DNA from: Calothrix parasitica NIES-267
GTDB taxonomy: Bacteria > Cyanobacteriota > Cyanobacteriia > Cyanobacteriales > Nostocaceae
Assembly (NCBI RefSeq): GCF_002368095.1
Contig: NZ_AP018227.1
Span: 5,047,782 to 5,111,781, forward strand
Direction: 5' to 3'
Length of the DNA stretch: 64,000 bases
Position 1 is the stretch's first letter. The number at the start of each line of letters is the position of its first letter. Position numbers and translations under genes: made by a program. Below, piece by piece: positions 44,162-54,830 of this stretch. Under the pieces are notes generated by a model that made no database searches, was not told where the DNA came from, and saw only the letters and a list, made by a program, of their open reading frames with translations.

Positions 44162-47100
44162 TTGAGTTCAACGATTAACAGAGAAGTTTTTTCAAGTATT
44201 TCTAACTATATGTATGTTAAAGATATGGATTTAGGTAATCAATCACTGGCTGCATCTGAAGAAATCCTACTGACTCTTGCTGATGGTACTATTTGTAGTT
44301 CAAATTCTGGAATTGGAAAGCTTCTTGGCTATGGTGTTAGCCAGGTAGAAGGTATCTCTTTCGACGAGTTTTGGTCGCAAGCAATTAATCAAGATGGTTC
44401 GCATTTCACCTCTGAAACTAACCCAGTCATGGTGGCATTACGAACAGGTAAATCTATTAGCAATCTTGTTATAGGTTTTAACAAGCCCAACGGTTCATTA
44501 ATTTGGTTTGTTTGTAATTTCCAGCCTTTGTTTCAAGCAAGTAAATCGGAGCCATACGCTGTTTTAACTAAATTAACTGAATATAAGCTAGGAAATGAGC
44601 AGCAATCTGCTCAAGATTTTGCTGTAGTTAGTGAGGAGTCAAATATTGCATTCTCGGATGCAAGATTTTTTAATCTTTCCTTAGACTTGTTATGTATAGT
44701 CGGGTTAGATGGGTATTTTAAACGAATAAATCCTGCTTTCAATAAAACACTGGGTTATTCAACTGACGAACTGCTCGCAACACCTTTTATTAATTTTGTT
44801 CATCCGGATGACCGAACTGAAACCCAAAAAGAATTAGAAAAACTGAATACCGGAACATCCACGCTTTGCTTTAAAAATCGCTATCGCTGTCAGGATGGTT
44901 CTTATAAATGGCTGGCTTGGAATGTGGTTTCTGTAGCGGACAAGCAATTGATGTACGCAATTGCCAGAGATATAACTGAATATAAAGAACTTGAAACTGA
45001 GTTAACACAAGCGAATATTGAATTTAAAGATTGCTTAGAACAGCAAACTGCACAATTAGAGCAAAGCAATGCCAACCTGATTGAAAAAGAAACTCTTTAC
45101 CAAATTTTAGCCAACCATATTCCTAATAGTGCAGTATTTTTATTTGACCGCGAATTACGCTACTTTTTATGCGAAGGTACGGAATTAGAAGCGATTGGAC
45201 TCAAAAGTAAAGAAATTATTGGTAAAACTCCTAGTGAAATTTTTCCGATTCAAACAAAAACTGCAATCGAATCTATGTATCGCGCAGCTTTGGAAGGGGA
45301 GTCTGCATTCAAGGAAATTCCTTGTCAAAGTCAAATTTATTCTTGCTACACCGTTCCTATTTGCAACAACCAAGGTGAAATTTTCGCGGGTATGATGCTG
45401 ACGCAGAACAATACCCAATACAAGAGAACTGAACTAGAATTGGCGCAAAAAAATAGTATTTTGCAGGCAATTATCGAAGGTACTAGCGATGTTATTGTTG
45501 CTAAAGATTTGCAGGGACGTTATGTAATTGCAAATCAAACTGCTAGCGAATGGTTGGGTGTTTCTGTTGAGGAGATAATTGGCAAGGACGATACAGAATT
45601 ATTCCCACCCCAGGTTGCCAATAGCATTATAAAAATGGATAAGCAGGTAGCTATTAGTGGTGAATCAATAACTTACACCGAAGAAGTTCCCAAACGGGGA
45701 ATACCAAAAATCTTAAATTCAATTAAATATCCTTGGCGTTCTCAGCAAGGCAATATTACAGGAATCATAGGCATTTCACGGGATATAACGGAGTTTAGAT
45801 ATTTCGAGGAAGCTCTACGAGAAAGCGAGTTAAATTTCCGAACCTTAGCAGATACCGTACCCCAACTAGTGTGGACATGCAGTCCTGATGGCTATACTGA
45901 TTACTTTAATCGAAGATGGTGCAACTATACAGGTCTAAGTGCGGAAAAATGTCTAGGCTGGAACTGGACTAATTTATTACATCCCGATGACCGACAAAAG
46001 TGCTTAGACGTTTGGAATGAATCGCTACGTACTGGTAAAAAGTATGATATTGAGTATCGTCTCCGACGCGCTAAAAGCGGAAAATACCGCTGGTTTCTAG
46101 GTCAAGCCTATCCTCTACGGAATAATTCGGGAAAAATTATTAAATGGTTTGGCTCATGTACTGATATTGATGAGCAAAAGCGGACGCAAGAAGCTTTGCA
46201 ACATGCTCTACAAGAAGCACGAAAAGCTCGCAAGGAAGCAGAAATCGCAAATCGTCTTAAAGATGAGTTTCTTGCAGTGCTTTCCCACGAGATACGTACA
46301 CCTCTTAATCCTATATTAGGTTGGATTCAGATGGTTCAAAAGCCAAATATAACAGAAGATAGAAAAGCTAAAGGCTTAGAAGTTATTGAACGTAACGCTA
46401 AATTACAGATTAACTTAATCGAAGATTTGCTTGATATTTCCCGGATTATGCGAGGTAAACTCACCCTAGATAATTCACCGGTTAATCTTGAATCAGTAAT
46501 TAAGGCAGCTTTAGATACAGTACGTTTAGCAGCAGACAACAAATCGATTGCAATTGAATCGAGTTTTGCTGACTCCACTGTAATGGTTATAGGTGATGCA
46601 GTCCGCTTGCAACAGGTTCTATGGAATCTCATGAGCAACGCTATCAAATTTACACCCAGTGGTGGACGAGTATCCGTCAGTTTAGAACATACTGATACAA
46701 TGGCTCAAATCACAGTCAGCGATACAGGAATAGGTATAAGTCAGGAGTTTTTACCGTATATATTCCAATATTTCCGTCAAGAAGAAGCTTCTATTTCTAG
46801 AACCTTTGGTGGGTTGGGGTTAGGATTAGCGATTGTCCGCAACTTAGTAGAAATGCATGGTGGAAACATTGAAGCATCAAGCTTAGGTCATGGAAAGGGG
46901 GCTACTTTCAGTGTGAAATTACCGTTGCTTTTTTCTGAGGAGGTTTACACCGAGGAAACTCAGCATCACGATATTTTAAATGATTTAAGCGGTATTCATG
47001 TTTTAGTTGTAGATGACGAGGCTGATTGTCGCGATTTTATTACCTTTGATTTGCAACTACATGGAGCAGAAGTTACCACAGTATCGTCAGCATCCGCAGC

Positions 47101-47368
47101 ACTCAAAGTTCTCGCAGAATTCAAACCAGATGTATTAGTAAGTGATGTTGGAATGCCTAAAATGGATGGTTATGAGATGTTGCGTCAAGTAAGGGCTTCT
47201 GAGTCAGAGAATGGTCACAAAATTTTGGCGATCGCACTTACTGCATATGCAGGAGAAGTAGAGCAGCAAAAAGCCATAGATGCTGGTTTTCAAATGCATT
47301 TATCTAAACCAGTAGAAGCAAATACAATAGTTACAGCAGTTGCTAAATTAGTATCTGAAAACAGTTGA
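44162..47368 (+). CDS. Multi-PAS hybrid sensor histidine kinase
   Basis: 1068 residues, TTG start with GGAG 7-10 bp upstream. About five PAS/PAC modules precede the kinase (signatures DLLCIVGLDGYFKRINPAF near 175, FLFDRELRYFLCEG near 325, VIVAKDLQGRYVIAN near 445, VWTCSPDGYTDYFNRRWCNY near 575; PAC GSYKWLAWNVV, KYRWFLGQAYPL). HisKA has the phospho-His in SHEIRTP (H709); HATPase_c has the N box LWNLMSNAIKFTPSGG and G boxes DTGIGIS and GGLGLGLAI. The receiver has LVVDDEAD, the phospho-acceptor D995 in VSDVGMPKMDG and a Lys in HLSKP. No membrane segments, so a soluble sensor. No response-regulator output gene is adjacent. Confidence 0.9.
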   Translation: MSSTINREVFSSISNYMYVKDMDLGNQSLAASEEILLTLADGTICSSNSGIGKLLGYGVSQVEGISFDEFWSQAINQDGSHFTSETNPVMVALRTGKSISNLVIGFNKPNGSLIWFVCNFQPLFQASKSEPYAVLTKLTEYKLGNEQQSAQDFAVVSEESNIAFSDARFFNLSLDLLCIVGLDGYFKRINPAFNKTLGYSTDELLATPFINFVHPDDRTETQKELEKLNTGTSTLCFKNRYRCQDGSYKWLAWNVVSVADKQLMYAIARDITEYKELETELTQANIEFKDCLEQQTAQLEQSNANLIEKETLYQILANHIPNSAVFLFDRELRYFLCEGTELEAIGLKSKEIIGKTPSEIFPIQTKTAIESMYRAALEGESAFKEIPCQSQIYSCYTVPICNNQGEIFAGMMLTQNNTQYKRTELELAQKNSILQAIIEGTSDVIVAKDLQGRYVIANQTASEWLGVSVEEIIGKDDTELFPPQVANSIIKMDKQVAISGESITYTEEVPKRGIPKILNSIKYPWRSQQGNITGIIGISRDITEFRYFEEALRESELNFRTLADTVPQLVWTCSPDGYTDYFNRRWCNYTGLSAEKCLGWNWTNLLHPDDRQKCLDVWNESLRTGKKYDIEYRLRRAKSGKYRWFLGQAYPLRNNSGKIIKWFGSCTDIDEQKRTQEALQHALQEARKARKEAEIANRLKDEFLAVLSHEIRTPLNPILGWIQMVQKPNITEDRKAKGLEVIERNAKLQINLIEDLLDISRIMRGKLTLDNSPVNLESVIKAALDTVRLAADNKSIAIESSFADSTVMVIGDAVRLQQVLWNLMSNAIKFTPSGGRVSVSLEHTDTMAQITVSDTGIGISQEFLPYIFQYFRQEEASISRTFGGLGLGLAIVRNLVEMHGGNIEASSLGHGKGATFSVKLPLLFSEEVYTEETQHHDILNDLSGIHVLVVDDEADCRDFITFDLQLHGAEVTTVSSASAALKVLAEFKPDVLVSDVGMPKMDGYEMLRQVRASESENGHKILAIALTAYAGEVEQQKAIDAGFQMHLSKPVEANTIVTAVAKLVSENS

Positions 47369-47530
47369 ATTTTATCGATAAACTAAGAACTTTGAACAAA
47401 CATTGAGTGCTTTTGATAAATCAATTTTTATTGATGCAGGCTTCTATTTTAAATACTTAGATTTTTAAAATAACTATCTTATGGTAAATCTCTGACGATT
47501 TTTTAACCATAACTACAGATAGGTGCATGA

Positions 47531-47752
47531 TTTCCATTTTTTAAGATATTTGTTTATCGTAGTGGTTCAATTTATCACACTATTACCCAGCGCCAGATTT
47601 TTATTATTTCTTTGACTATCTTATTAACTGGGATTCTACTGTTAGGTTTATTGCGACGAGAAAAGCGCGGAATTGCAAATATCGGTTTTGAAAGTTTTTT
47701 AATTTTAATATTGTACGTGGGTGGATTGTTGTTACTTTTTACTTCAAGCTAA
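47531..47752 (+). pseudogene. C-terminal remnant of a sodium/calcium antiporter-like gene
   Basis: An open stretch without a start codon reads [53 protein letters not shown] then [18 protein letters not shown] between two hydrophobic helices matches the C-terminal end of cyanobacterial Na+/Ca2+ exchanger proteins. The rest of the gene is absent upstream (stop codon at 47528). A truncated relic. Confidence 0.55.
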
Positions 47753-48434
47753 AGTATTTAAAATTAGATTAATTTATCTGAGATTGCCTGTCGAAATATT
47801 ACCTCATAGCAGCTTTAAATTTTGCTTGAGGGTTGCAGAAAAATTTTACTAATATTAAAACTAAATTAATGAAACAAACACATTTATTTTTCGGATTTTG
47901 ATTGAAAGGGTTACTATATAAGGGTTTTAAAATGTGTTTATTAGGAGTTAACCGAGTAGTATTGGTTCCTGTTTAAGGTAAAAATTTTAAAAATATATGA
48001 CCTTGACAGCTAAATTTCTACTCTTTACTAATAAATACATAGAGAATGTTTGAAAAGCCGTAAATAAAATTCGTAAATTTTCAGTTCCCCCTACTGGAGA
48101 GGGAGTGAGGGAGAAATTTGTATAGGTAATCTTATAGTGTGACAGGAGTATACTTTTTAAATATCCTCTTAATAGCAGAGCAAATATCTTACCTAAGACA
48201 TATCTAATTCAATCATTTTTCCTTAATGAAATATATTTATTGATATATGTAATTGTATTTTATGTTGTGTGACTTAATTCTATTGTCTTTAATTATTGAA
48301 ATTGAGCTATTCTTTTTGATGTAGTAAATTGGTAGAGATTTATGGTAACGTCAATTAATAAATGCTGTAAAGCACAAAAATTTTGGTGTATTTACTATTA
48401 ATTAAATCATTACGCTTTGGCGTTTATAACTTTA
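47753..48434. other. Intergenic region without recognisable genes
   Basis: About 680 bp, AT-rich. It includes a short TCCCCCTACTGGAGAGGGAGTGAGGGAG element near 48085-48115, a low-complexity motif common in cyanobacterial intergenic DNA and related to one at 53185-53220. I see no ORF or RNA gene. The promoter for the CheB/CheR hybrid lies here. Confidence 0.4.
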
Positions 48435-51400
48435 ATGGCTAGTTCATCTTCAGTTAACAGAGATTTTTTTATTATCGGTATTGGTGCTTCTGCCGGAGGT
48501 GTACAGGCTTTAGAAGGGTTTTTTGGAAATTTACCGGATACTCCTTCTGCTGCTTTTGTGGTGGTGCAGCATTTGTCTCCCAACCATAAAAGCATGATGG
48601 CGGAAATTATTCAACGGCAAACTAAGTTACCCGTTTATCAAATTGAAGATGGAATGGTTGTTGAGCCAAATAAAGCCTATGTACTACCACCTGGTAAAGT
48701 TTTAACGCTAAAAGACAATCGGTTGCGCTTGACTAAAAGAACCGAATCCTTTAACTACCCGGTTAATAAATTTTTTAAATCTGTTGCCCAAGAATGGGGA
48801 GAAAAGACGGTTGCAATTGTGCTGTCGGGAACTGGTAGCGATGGAACCGAGGGGCTGAAAGCAATTAGTAATGCCGGTGGTATTGGTTTGGTACAGTCGC
48901 CAGAAACTGCTCAATTTAACTCAATGCCGAGTAGTGCGATTCCTTCTGGCTTGGTAGATGAAATTTTGTCTCCTCAAGAATTAGCTCATACTGTTTTTGA
49001 TTTAATTCGTTTTTCCGAAAGTAATCCCAATGCTTCACCGCAAGATATTAGTTTAATTGACCCCGATAAGTTACAGAAGATTTTAGATATTATTGCCAAA
49101 CGCGAAGATATTGATTTTTCTCATTATAAAGTTGGTACTATTGCTCGTCGGATTCATCATCGCTGTAGCATTACTCAATGCAATAATTTGGAAAGCTACA
49201 TTAATCTGTTGCAAGAATCCGAAGCAGAACAGAAACATTTGCGTCAGGATTTACTCATCGGTGCTACTTGTTTTTTTCGCGATCAAAGCGCCTGGGAATA
49301 TATTGAAACAAAAGTATTACCGCAAATTATCGCGAATTTAGGGCATCAGCAACAAATAAGAATTTGGGTTTCTGCTTGCGCTACAGGGGAAGAAGCCTAT
49401 ACGATGGCGATGCTTGTAGATGAAGCGATAGAAAAGAGCAATAAATCAATTCAAGTTAAAATTTTTGTTACCGATATAGATACCAATTCTTTGGAAGTAG
49501 CCGCTAGAGGTATTTATCCCGAAACAATTGCTAACGATATTACAGAAGAACGTTTAGAAAAATATTTTACCCATCATGGAAACAATTTTCAGGTAAAGCG
49601 TTTTTTGCGGGAGATGCTGATAATTGCACCCCATGACTTAACCAAAAATGCTGGCTTTTCCAAAATGCATTTGGTTACTTGTCGTAACGTGCTAATTTAT
49701 ATGCAACCGCACCTCCAACAACAAGTTTTGCGGTTGTTGCATTTTGCTTTGGCTTCCCAGGGAATCCTGTTTTTAGGTAGTTCGGAAACCTTGGGAGACT
49801 TGTCAGAAGAATTTACTGTCCTCGAACCGAAGTTAAAAATTTTTAGTAAGCGTCGGGATATTTCCTTAACTATAGCACCAATATCGCGGCAGGCTCTAGC
49901 CACACCAATGAATTCGATGGTGCGGACGAAAACCAGACAAAATCAGCTTGATAGGATGTTTGAAGGATTATTAGATTTTTGTCTGGAGGAGCGAAAATTA
50001 ACTTTTTTATTGGTCAATCGAGACAATGAACTGCTACGAATATTTTATAATACTGCGAATTTACTCACATTTTCAGTTGGTGAGGCAGTATTAGATATTA
50101 ACGAACTTATTCACCCCGATTTAAAATTACCTTTATCTACAGCATTACACCGTGCCAAACGCGACAAAGAAAACGTTATTTATAATGGGATTAAGTTAAA
50201 TCGAGGTGAAGAGTCAGAAAACGTTTCTTTGAAAATAGGATTCAATAAAAGCACATCGGGAATTGAAGATTTGCTGATTATATTATTGGAGGTAGAAACT
50301 CAATCATCTATAACCAATAAAGCAGCTTTACATTTTGATGTTGACGAGCAAGCTGCACGGCAAATTACCGAACTTGAATATGAATTACAGCAAACTCGCG
50401 AAAATCTCCAAGTAACAATTGAAGAGCTTGAGACTACCAATGAAGAACAGCAAGCAACCAATGAAGAACTTTTAGCTTCTAACGAAGAACTGCAAAGTAC
50501 CAACGAAGAATTACAATCGGTTAACGAAGAATTGTACACCGTTAATGCCGAACATCAATCTAAAATCCAAGAATTAACTCAACTTAATAACGACATTGAT
50601 AATTTACTCCGCTCTACAGATATTGGTGTAGTATTTCTTGACCGTCAACTTAACATTCGTAAATATACACCCGCAGCCAAACGTGCAATTAATATCATAC
50701 CGACAGATGTAAATCGTCCCCTTGCCCACCTTACCTATAATTTAGATTGTTCCAATTTAGTAGAAACTGTTCAAACAGCAATTGATAATAAGAATGCCAG
50801 CGAAAAAGAAGTTCGTATTACTACAACCGGCGAACAATTATTAATGAGGGTGAATCCCTATCTACGAGAAAATGGTAATAACGACGGCGTTGTTTTAACA
50901 TTTGTTAATATCGGCGAACTTAAAAGGGTACAGTCGGAATTATATCAAGCTAACGTTTTACTAGAAAATTTGTATGCTAAAAGCCCTGTAGGTTTAAGCT
51001 TGCTCGACCAAAACTTCAAATTTTTGCGAATCAACCAAGCTTTAGCCGATATTAACGGTTTAAAAATTGAAGAGCATATTGGTAAAAACATTAGAGAAAT
51101 ATTACCCGAATTAGCAGATAGGTTAGAGCCTATTTATCATCAGGTAGTAGAAACCGGGGAACCAACTTGCGATATCGAAATTAAAGGTGCTACACCAGCC
51201 GCTCCTGATGTGGAAAGATATTGGTGTGCGAGTTATTATCCCGTTGATTTGCTCGATGGTAATCGCGGAGTCGGAAGCGTAATTACTGAAATTACGGAGA
51301 TAAAACGCACTCAAGAACAATTATTGCTTCAAAATCAAGCATTACAAGATGCGATCGCAATAGCTCAAGCAGCAGACTCAGCAAATCAAGCCAAAAGCGA

Positions 51401-52523
51401 ATTTTTGGCAAACATGAGTCACGAAATCCGTACTCCCATGAATGCAATACTGGGTTTGAGCGAAATACTACAGCGCACTCCATTAAATCCCGAACAACAT
51501 AAATTTTTGCGAAGACTTAAAGTTAATGGAGAAAAACTATTAGAAATTATCAACGATGTTCTCGATTTATCCAAAATTGAAGCTAGGGAATTACAGTTAA
51601 ATCCCAGTGAATTTAATTTAGATACGCTACGGGATAATTTACTAGATTTATTTGTTACCCAAGCTCAGGAAAAAGGACTAGAATTCACATTTGAAATTAC
51701 CTCTGATGTACCGCGAAATTTAATTGGTGATGATTTTCGATTGCAGCAGATTCTTAGTAATTTAGTTAACAATGCAATTAAATTCACCGAAACCGGAGAA
51801 GTAAAAATTAACGTCACCCGTGAAACTCAAGATACACCTGTAGATAAAATAAAACTGCGTTTCAGTATTGAGGATACAGGTATTGGTATTGCCTCAGAAT
51901 TACAAGAAAAGCTTTTTCAACCGTTTACCCAAGCCGATGGTTCCACAACCCGTAGGTTTGGCGGTACTGGCTTGGGGTTAACAATTTGTCGGCGGATTGT
52001 TGAGTTAATGCAAGGAGAAATTGGTCTTCGCAGCAATCCCGGTGATGGTTCGACATTTTGGTTTACAGTTAGCTTTACCGAATCTAATTCTACTAGCGAG
52101 CAAACTAATAAAGATGCGCCACCATTAACTACAGCAGATTCGACTTCCCCAAGAACAAATTTAAGAATATTGATTGTAGAAGATAATGCTGACAACCGCG
52201 ATATTATTGTATTTATGCTAGAAGACTTGGGCTATCAAGTTGATGCTGTAGAAAACGGTCAACAAGCGTTAGACATATTAACCCAAAATGAATATGACAT
52301 TGTTTTTATGGATTGTCAAATGCCATTTCTGGACGGCTATGAAACGACTCGGCAATTGCGTCAACGGGAAGGAGAACAGCGACATACAATAGTTATTGGC
52401 TTAACTGCTCATGCTATGAATAATGACCGGGAAAAATGTTTAGCTGCGGGTATGGATGAATATTTGAGTAAACCAATTATTATGGAGGATTTAGAGCGGA
52501 TAATAGCAACGATTGAAATATGA
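48435..52523 (+). CDS. CheB-CheR-PAS-histidine kinase-receiver fusion
   Basis: About 1362 residues from the ATG at 48435. Order: CheB methylesterase ([16 protein letters not shown] with Ser, VVQHLSPNH with His, [12 protein letters not shown] with Asp); CheR methyltransferase from ~215 ([51 protein letters not shown]); PAS; a coiled coil of E-E-L repeats ([20 protein letters not shown]) near 660-710; two PAS modules; HisKA with H996 ([13 protein letters not shown]); HATPase_c ([27 protein letters not shown]); receiver with D1293 ([13 protein letters not shown]). There are no chemoreceptor genes nearby, so the methyltransferase/esterase half probably modifies another sensor or is regulatory. 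Common in cyanobacteria and myxobacteria. Confidence 0.9.
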   Translation: MASSSSVNRDFFIIGIGASAGGVQALEGFFGNLPDTPSAAFVVVQHLSPNHKSMMAEIIQRQTKLPVYQIEDGMVVEPNKAYVLPPGKVLTLKDNRLRLTKRTESFNYPVNKFFKSVAQEWGEKTVAIVLSGTGSDGTEGLKAISNAGGIGLVQSPETAQFNSMPSSAIPSGLVDEILSPQELAHTVFDLIRFSESNPNASPQDISLIDPDKLQKILDIIAKREDIDFSHYKVGTIARRIHHRCSITQCNNLESYINLLQESEAEQKHLRQDLLIGATCFFRDQSAWEYIETKVLPQIIANLGHQQQIRIWVSACATGEEAYTMAMLVDEAIEKSNKSIQVKIFVTDIDTNSLEVAARGIYPETIANDITEERLEKYFTHHGNNFQVKRFLREMLIIAPHDLTKNAGFSKMHLVTCRNVLIYMQPHLQQQVLRLLHFALASQGILFLGSSETLGDLSEEFTVLEPKLKIFSKRRDISLTIAPISRQALATPMNSMVRTKTRQNQLDRMFEGLLDFCLEERKLTFLLVNRDNELLRIFYNTANLLTFSVGEAVLDINELIHPDLKLPLSTALHRAKRDKENVIYNGIKLNRGEESENVSLKIGFNKSTSGIEDLLIILLEVETQSSITNKAALHFDVDEQAARQITELEYELQQTRENLQVTIEELETTNEEQQATNEELLASNEELQSTNEELQSVNEELYTVNAEHQSKIQELTQLNNDIDNLLRSTDIGVVFLDRQLNIRKYTPAAKRAINIIPTDVNRPLAHLTYNLDCSNLVETVQTAIDNKNASEKEVRITTTGEQLLMRVNPYLRENGNNDGVVLTFVNIGELKRVQSELYQANVLLENLYAKSPVGLSLLDQNFKFLRINQALADINGLKIEEHIGKNIREILPELADRLEPIYHQVVETGEPTCDIEIKGATPAAPDVERYWCASYYPVDLLDGNRGVGSVITEITEIKRTQEQLLLQNQALQDAIAIAQAADSANQAKSEFLANMSHEIRTPMNAILGLSEILQRTPLNPEQHKFLRRLKVNGEKLLEIINDVLDLSKIEARELQLNPSEFNLDTLRDNLLDLFVTQAQEKGLEFTFEITSDVPRNLIGDDFRLQQILSNLVNNAIKFTETGEVKINVTRETQDTPVDKIKLRFSIEDTGIGIASELQEKLFQPFTQADGSTTRRFGGTGLGLTICRRIVELMQGEIGLRSNPGDGSTFWFTVSFTESNSTSEQTNKDAPPLTTADSTSPRTNLRILIVEDNADNRDIIVFMLEDLGYQVDAVENGQQALDILTQNEYDIVFMDCQMPFLDGYETTRQLRQREGEQRHTIVIGLTAHAMNNDREKCLAAGMDEYLSKPIIMEDLERIIATIEI

Positions 52524-52593
52524 ATTATATTATCATCTCTGGAAGACTAGGTAATGGATAATAGGTAGTTGGTAATTGGTAATAACAAATTAT

Positions 52594-53109
52594 TTAAGCA
52601 CTAACTGGTTCTCTGTAACCTTGAATATTTTCTGGCTCAAACTGACGTAGCACTCTTGTTGCTTGTCGTATCTGAGCTTCAGTACCCTTAAACACAATCA
52701 AATACTTCCCAGCATTCAAACGGTTGCGGTAAGCTAATGCATCACCACTACCCACAGTCCAACCCACAGCACCTCCAACCAAAACTGCACCTAATCCTCC
52801 AGAAGCGGCTCCTAACAGACCTCCAATGATATGATTGCCGATACCACCAGCCCAACTAAATATTTCGATTCCCGTGAGTATATTAAAAGCATAGCCAGCC
52901 ACAAAACCAAAAGGAATCACCCAGTAAATAAGTTTTTTTGATTGTTTACCAGCCTGTTTATTCGGCTGAATGAATCCAAACTCATCTGCACTTTTGTAAC
53001 CTTGTCCGAGAATACTAATTTGCTCTTTAGGAAAGTTTTCTTTTTCTAGAGCAGTGTAAGCGGATTCGACTTGAAAACGATTCGATAATACTGCAATTAA
53101 TAAATTCAT
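52594..53109 (-). CDS. General-stress (DUF1269-like) membrane-associated protein
   Basis: 171 residues. The N-terminal NLLIAVLSNRFQVESAYTAL and LEKENFPKEQISILGQG is the fold of the general stress protein 17M/DUF1269 family (signature xAVFxxRxxAExAxxxLxxxGFxxxxISVL). A Gly-rich hydrophobic middle (GNHIIGGLLGAASGGLGAVL, VGGAVGWTVGSG) resembles a glycine zipper that inserts in membranes. The C-terminal GKYLIVFKGTEAQIRQATRV repeats the ferredoxin-like part. Probably an envelope stress protein. Confidence 0.7.
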   Translation of the reverse strand: MNLLIAVLSNRFQVESAYTALEKENFPKEQISILGQGYKSADEFGFIQPNKQAGKQSKKLIYWVIPFGFVAGYAFNILTGIEIFSWAGGIGNHIIGGLLGAASGGLGAVLVGGAVGWTVGSGDALAYRNRLNAGKYLIVFKGTEAQIRQATRVLRQFEPENIQGYREPVSA

Positions 53110-53291
53110 GCTTCTTTCTTCACTGTTAACAAATTACAAAATATATAGCGCTTCCAGGTCTATTGAGGTACATCTTAAAACCTCACCCCCCAACCCCTCT
53201 CCTTCCACCAGGAGAGGAGAGATATAGAAAACTGTACTTCACGCTTATTGAGAAATGCTATAAACACAAAATTTCAAATTAATGAATCAAT

Positions 53292-53387
53292 TTAATGAAA
53301 ATCAAGATAGGGTTGTAGCACTAGCACAATCGTACCCACAGCTACAAACGATATAGTTACCCAAAGTAGAGTTAAATTAAGTTTCAT
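53292..53387 (-). CDS. 31-residue single-helix membrane peptide
   Basis: ATG at 53387 preceded by AAGGAG 9 bp upstream, an excellent ribosome binding site. The peptide is KLNLTLLWVTISFVAVGTI-VLVLQ-PYLDFH, one predicted membrane helix with a short polar tail. Its position between two stress genes on the same strand and the strong RBS argue that it is real. Function unknown. Confidence 0.6.
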   Translation of the reverse strand: MKLNLTLLWVTISFVAVGTIVLVLQPYLDFH

Positions 53388-53445
53388 GGTATTTTTTCTC
53401 CTTGTTAATTTGACAAATAAGTAATGACTAGAAAACTAATTTTTG

Positions 53446-54024
53446 CTAATTCAAAAGTGGATTAATTACAGCCTGCCAATCTTCTAAAGTTGATTGTGAA
53501 GATAATTCTTCAGCAGGGAAACTATTAATAAAAAACGTTGGAGTTGACCACACACCACGTATAATTCCTAAACGGGCTGGTATTCTGGCTTTTTGATATA
53601 TTTCCTCACTTTCCAATTTATACAAAAAATCTTCTTTATCCTGCCAATTAGCAGCATCAGCAGCATACTCAGCTAAAAGATTATGCAATTGGGTTAGGGT
53701 TTTATTTTTAAAAGTACCGTTACTATATTCATGCTGATGGTTAAATAAGTAGCTGGCAAAATTTATAAATTGATTCGTGTCATCTCCAGCTACTATAAAT
53801 GCAGCTTTGGTTACATCCCAACTTTGACGATGGTTGCTCAAACTTATTGGTTCAATACTTAGTCTAAATCTCTCTTTTCCATAAATATTCGCAACTTTCA
53901 ACACCTTCAACCATGCATCTTTTGAGAAAGGACATTCAAAATCCATAAACATTTCTACCTGAATCGGAGCATCAGCATTACCCCAGTTGTAACCAGTAGG
54001 TTTTTTGGGAATTGGAATAGGCAT
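53446..54024 (-). CDS. DsbA-like thioredoxin-fold protein
   Basis: 192 residues. PTGYNWGNADAPIQVEMFMD, FECPFSKDAWLKV carries a single active-site Cys (C-P-F-S), followed by a helical insertion and the cis-Pro region RGVWSTPTFFINSFP. This is the DsbA/2-hydroxychromene isomerase-like thioredoxin fold without a CxxC pair, so a peroxidase-like, glutathione-dependent or monothiol function is likelier than disulfide formation. No signal peptide is seen. Confidence 0.75.
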   Translation of the reverse strand: MPIPIPKKPTGYNWGNADAPIQVEMFMDFECPFSKDAWLKVLKVANIYGKERFRLSIEPISLSNHRQSWDVTKAAFIVAGDDTNQFINFASYLFNHQHEYSNGTFKNKTLTQLHNLLAEYAADAANWQDKEDFLYKLESEEIYQKARIPARLGIIRGVWSTPTFFINSFPAEELSSQSTLEDWQAVINPLLN

Positions 54025-54620
54025 TTATTAATTTCTCCTATATTCGATTCAATATTTATAACTAAAACTTAATCAAAAATATATTAGTTAATATCATCAA
54101 GTCAGCAAACAATTACTTACCCAAAGTTAAACTTTAAAATCTATTTATTTATCTGTCAGTTGAGAGAATATTAAAATATTAGCCTATGTTAAAGGTCTAA
54201 CTATAGGAGGTTCTAATAAGGCAAGTATTGAAGAATATATAGCAATCCTAGATGAGTCGTGAGAAAGGTAGGTGCCAGAAACCCGATTTTTCCAAAAAAC
54301 CGGGTTTCTAAAATCTCACAAATGACTTAGGAGTGCTATAGCCTTGAAAGCTAATTGTAGAGCCTTTATTTGTAAATACTTACGAACAAAGCGAATCTCT
54401 AACTTAAGACATAGCTAATTATATAGTTTTTCTTTGATGAGAATCTATTGATTGATAGATGTAATGGTTTTTTAAAATAGATAGGTTAGGTGTGAGTGAA
54501 AAAAAAGTGTAAGCAATAATATTGTAACTGTACCAGCTTTATTCAGTTAAATAAGGCAGTTTTATTAAAGCTAATAATTAGTTTGATTTGAATAAAGAGT
54601 TAGATAAAAAAGGAGAAACA
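54025..54620. other. Intergenic region with AGAAACCCG palindrome
   Basis: About 600 bp without a gene except the palindrome described separately. AT-rich, with an AAAAAAGGAG ribosome binding site at its right end for the small gene at 54621. The text TAGCTAATTATATAG...AATCTATTGATTGATAGATGTAAT near 54412-54470 resembles AATTGATATATGTAATTG near 48240, perhaps a shared promoter-like element before stress genes. Confidence 0.4.
54277..54309. repeat. AGAAACCCG...CGGGTTTCT palindrome
   Basis: A 9-bp inverted repeat AGAAACCCG / CGGGTTTCT with a 15-base A/T-rich centre. This hairpin family is very common in cyanobacterial intergenic DNA and can act as a terminator for either strand. Confidence 0.7.
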
Positions 54621-54758
54621 ATGAATATTTTTCAAAAACTGCAACAAGGATTTCAAAGTTTTTGGCAAGGAATAGTCAGAAATTTTAGTCCTGGGAATGA
54701 TGATTATCCTCAATCAGGGGTTCAACCCTACGAGGGTGAAACTTATAAAAAACGATAG
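54621..54758 (+). CDS. 45-residue small protein upstream of site-2 protease
   Basis: ATG at 54621 with AGGAG at the right spacing. Sequence MNIFQKLQQGFQSFWQGIVR then NFSPGNDDYPQSGVQPYEGE and a basic end. The first 20 residues form an amphipathic helix, the rest is disordered. It is 72 bp before the protease gene in the same direction, so the two are likely co-transcribed; it may be a substrate or regulator of the protease. Function unknown. Confidence 0.6.
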   Translation: MNIFQKLQQGFQSFWQGIVRNFSPGNDDYPQSGVQPYEGETYKKR

Positions 54759-54830
54759 AAATAGACAAATAAAAATAAATAAAAACAAGTTGCTTAACTT
54801 GAAAGCAAAAATTACAGAAGGTTTAACTTT

